From CBDUZS01 sp965371785 (GTDB lineage: Bacteria; Fermentibacterota; Fermentibacteria; Fermentibacterales; JCC-6): a stretch of 15,594 nt of DNA. The translations under genes and the position numbers were made by a program. The stretch is taken from positions 1 through 15,594 of the forward strand of contig CBDUZS010000059.1 of NCBI GenBank assembly GCA_965371785.1, given 5' to 3'. The first letter of the stretch is position 1; each line of letters begins with the position of its first letter. The notes beneath the pieces were generated by a model, which did no database searches, had not been told where the DNA came from, and worked only from the letters and a program-made list of their open reading frames with translations. This document shows positions 15,306-15,594 of the stretch, piece after piece.

Positions 15306-15335
15306 AATATTTTCTATCGTACTGCGTCAAGTCAA
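15306..15335 (-). promoter_or_regulatory. Possible promoter of the C13 peptidase gene
   Basis: TTGACT (15335-15330) and AATATT (15311-15306) are 18 bp apart on the minus strand, about 40 bp before ATG 15265. The -10 matches only four of six bases, so this is tentative. The 15266-15366 gap holds nothing else I recognise apart from a 12-bp repeat at 15352-15363. Confidence 0.25.
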
Positions 15336-15366
15336 TAAGAATTTCCGAGCTGCACGGTCAACAATC

Positions 15367-15594
15367 TCAGATCAGCTTGCTGACAATAAGGTTTGTGATG
15401 TTTTCCTTCCATTCCACGACCTCAGGCTCGGGGGGATTCTGGTCGAAAATATCATCGAGAATCCTTCCCAGGCTGCCGTTCTCTCCAGGCTTCAGAACAA
15501 TCGTTCCCGGCCTGTCTTGAAGGGGTTCCAGCAGGAATTGTGTTTCCGGAAAATCATCCCTCCCCAGGACGATTACTCTGCTTCCCTGCGTAAG
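15367..15594 (-). CDS. C-terminal end of an unidentified protein, possibly a receiver-type domain (partial)
   Basis: A minus-strand frame is open from the window edge to a TGA at 15367-15369, giving 75 codons with no start inside the window. The visible chain begins L-T-Q-G-S-R-V-I-V-L-G-R-D-D and continues with G-T-I-V-L-K-P-G-E-N-G-S-L-G-R-I-L-D-D-I-F before ending S-K-L-I. The order strand, helix, strand ending in Lys-Pro, then amphipathic helix resembles the second half of a response-regulator receiver domain, as at the end of a hybrid histidine kinase. The usual Thr/Ser after the fourth strand would be Gly here, and the phospho-acceptor half is off the window, so the family call is only a suggestion. 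The reading frame itself is well supported by composition and by the clean gap before the next gene. Confidence 0.5.
   Translation of the reverse strand, partial: LTQGSRVIVLGRDDFPETQFLLEPLQDRPGTIVLKPGENGSLGRILDDIFDQNPPEPEVVEWKENITNLIVSKLI

Noticed and set aside
1..15594. Defence system, mobile element, CRISPR array or tRNA gene
   Set aside because: I read both strands for transposase or integrase motifs, regularly spaced repeats and tRNA-like cloverleaf features and found none I could support.

Overview
The window looks like chromosomal DNA from a Gram-negative, didermic bacterium. Evidence for an outer membrane includes four lipoproteins with lipoboxes, a predicted outer-membrane barrel, two large OmpA-type proteins and a secreted protease ending in a Por/type IX-like C-terminal domain. 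This mixture, with six-bladed beta-propeller lipoproteins, fits the FCB superphylum (Bacteroidota, Fibrobacterota and candidate phyla such as Fermentibacteria). That placement is inference; no rRNA gene or other marker is present. Coding density is high. The longest gaps are about 150 bp (8445-8594) and 134 bp (10608-10741), and no gene-free stretch exceeds 300 bp. I saw no tRNA, rRNA, CRISPR array, insertion sequence or phage gene.

Layout. (1) 1-2982, + strand: the 3' end of glutamine synthetase (glnA), then two tandem paralogous lipoproteins with NHL/6-bladed propeller repeats. (2) 8444-3006, - strand: a compact six-gene run read in the order acylphosphatase, outer-membrane barrel, membrane-anchored protein with two CPxxG Cys motifs, RNase D, endonuclease III, and a lipoprotein with four PPC-like domains. 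Junctions are 27 bp, two ATGA overlaps, 4 bp and 22 bp, so one operon is likely. (3) 8595-12622, + strand: two paralogous OmpA-family proteins (barrel, two carboxypeptidase-regulatory-like domains, OmpA peptidoglycan-binding domain) separated by a strong hairpin terminator. (4) 12667-13640: a NUDIX hydrolase (-) and a thioredoxin-like lipoprotein (+), divergent, sharing about 95 bp and both using non-ATG starts. (5) 13709-15265, - strand: a secreted legumain-like (C13) cysteine protease with calcium-loop motifs and a sorting-type C-terminal domain. (6) 15367-15594, - strand: the 3' end of an unidentified gene, possibly ending in a receiver domain.

The envelope theme dominates. The propeller and PPC lipoproteins, barrel, OmpA anchors, thioredoxin lipoprotein and C13 protease all act at or beyond the inner membrane. 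The housekeeping enzymes (GlnA, RNase D, EndoIII, AcyP, NUDIX) are cytoplasmic. No clearly new defence or mobile system is visible. The most notable items are the C13 protease architecture, the mixed six-gene operon with its uncharacterised duplicated-CPxxG protein, a glutamine synthetase that lacks the adenylylation tyrosine, and a near-consensus promoter placed so close to acyP that its transcript would be essentially leaderless.
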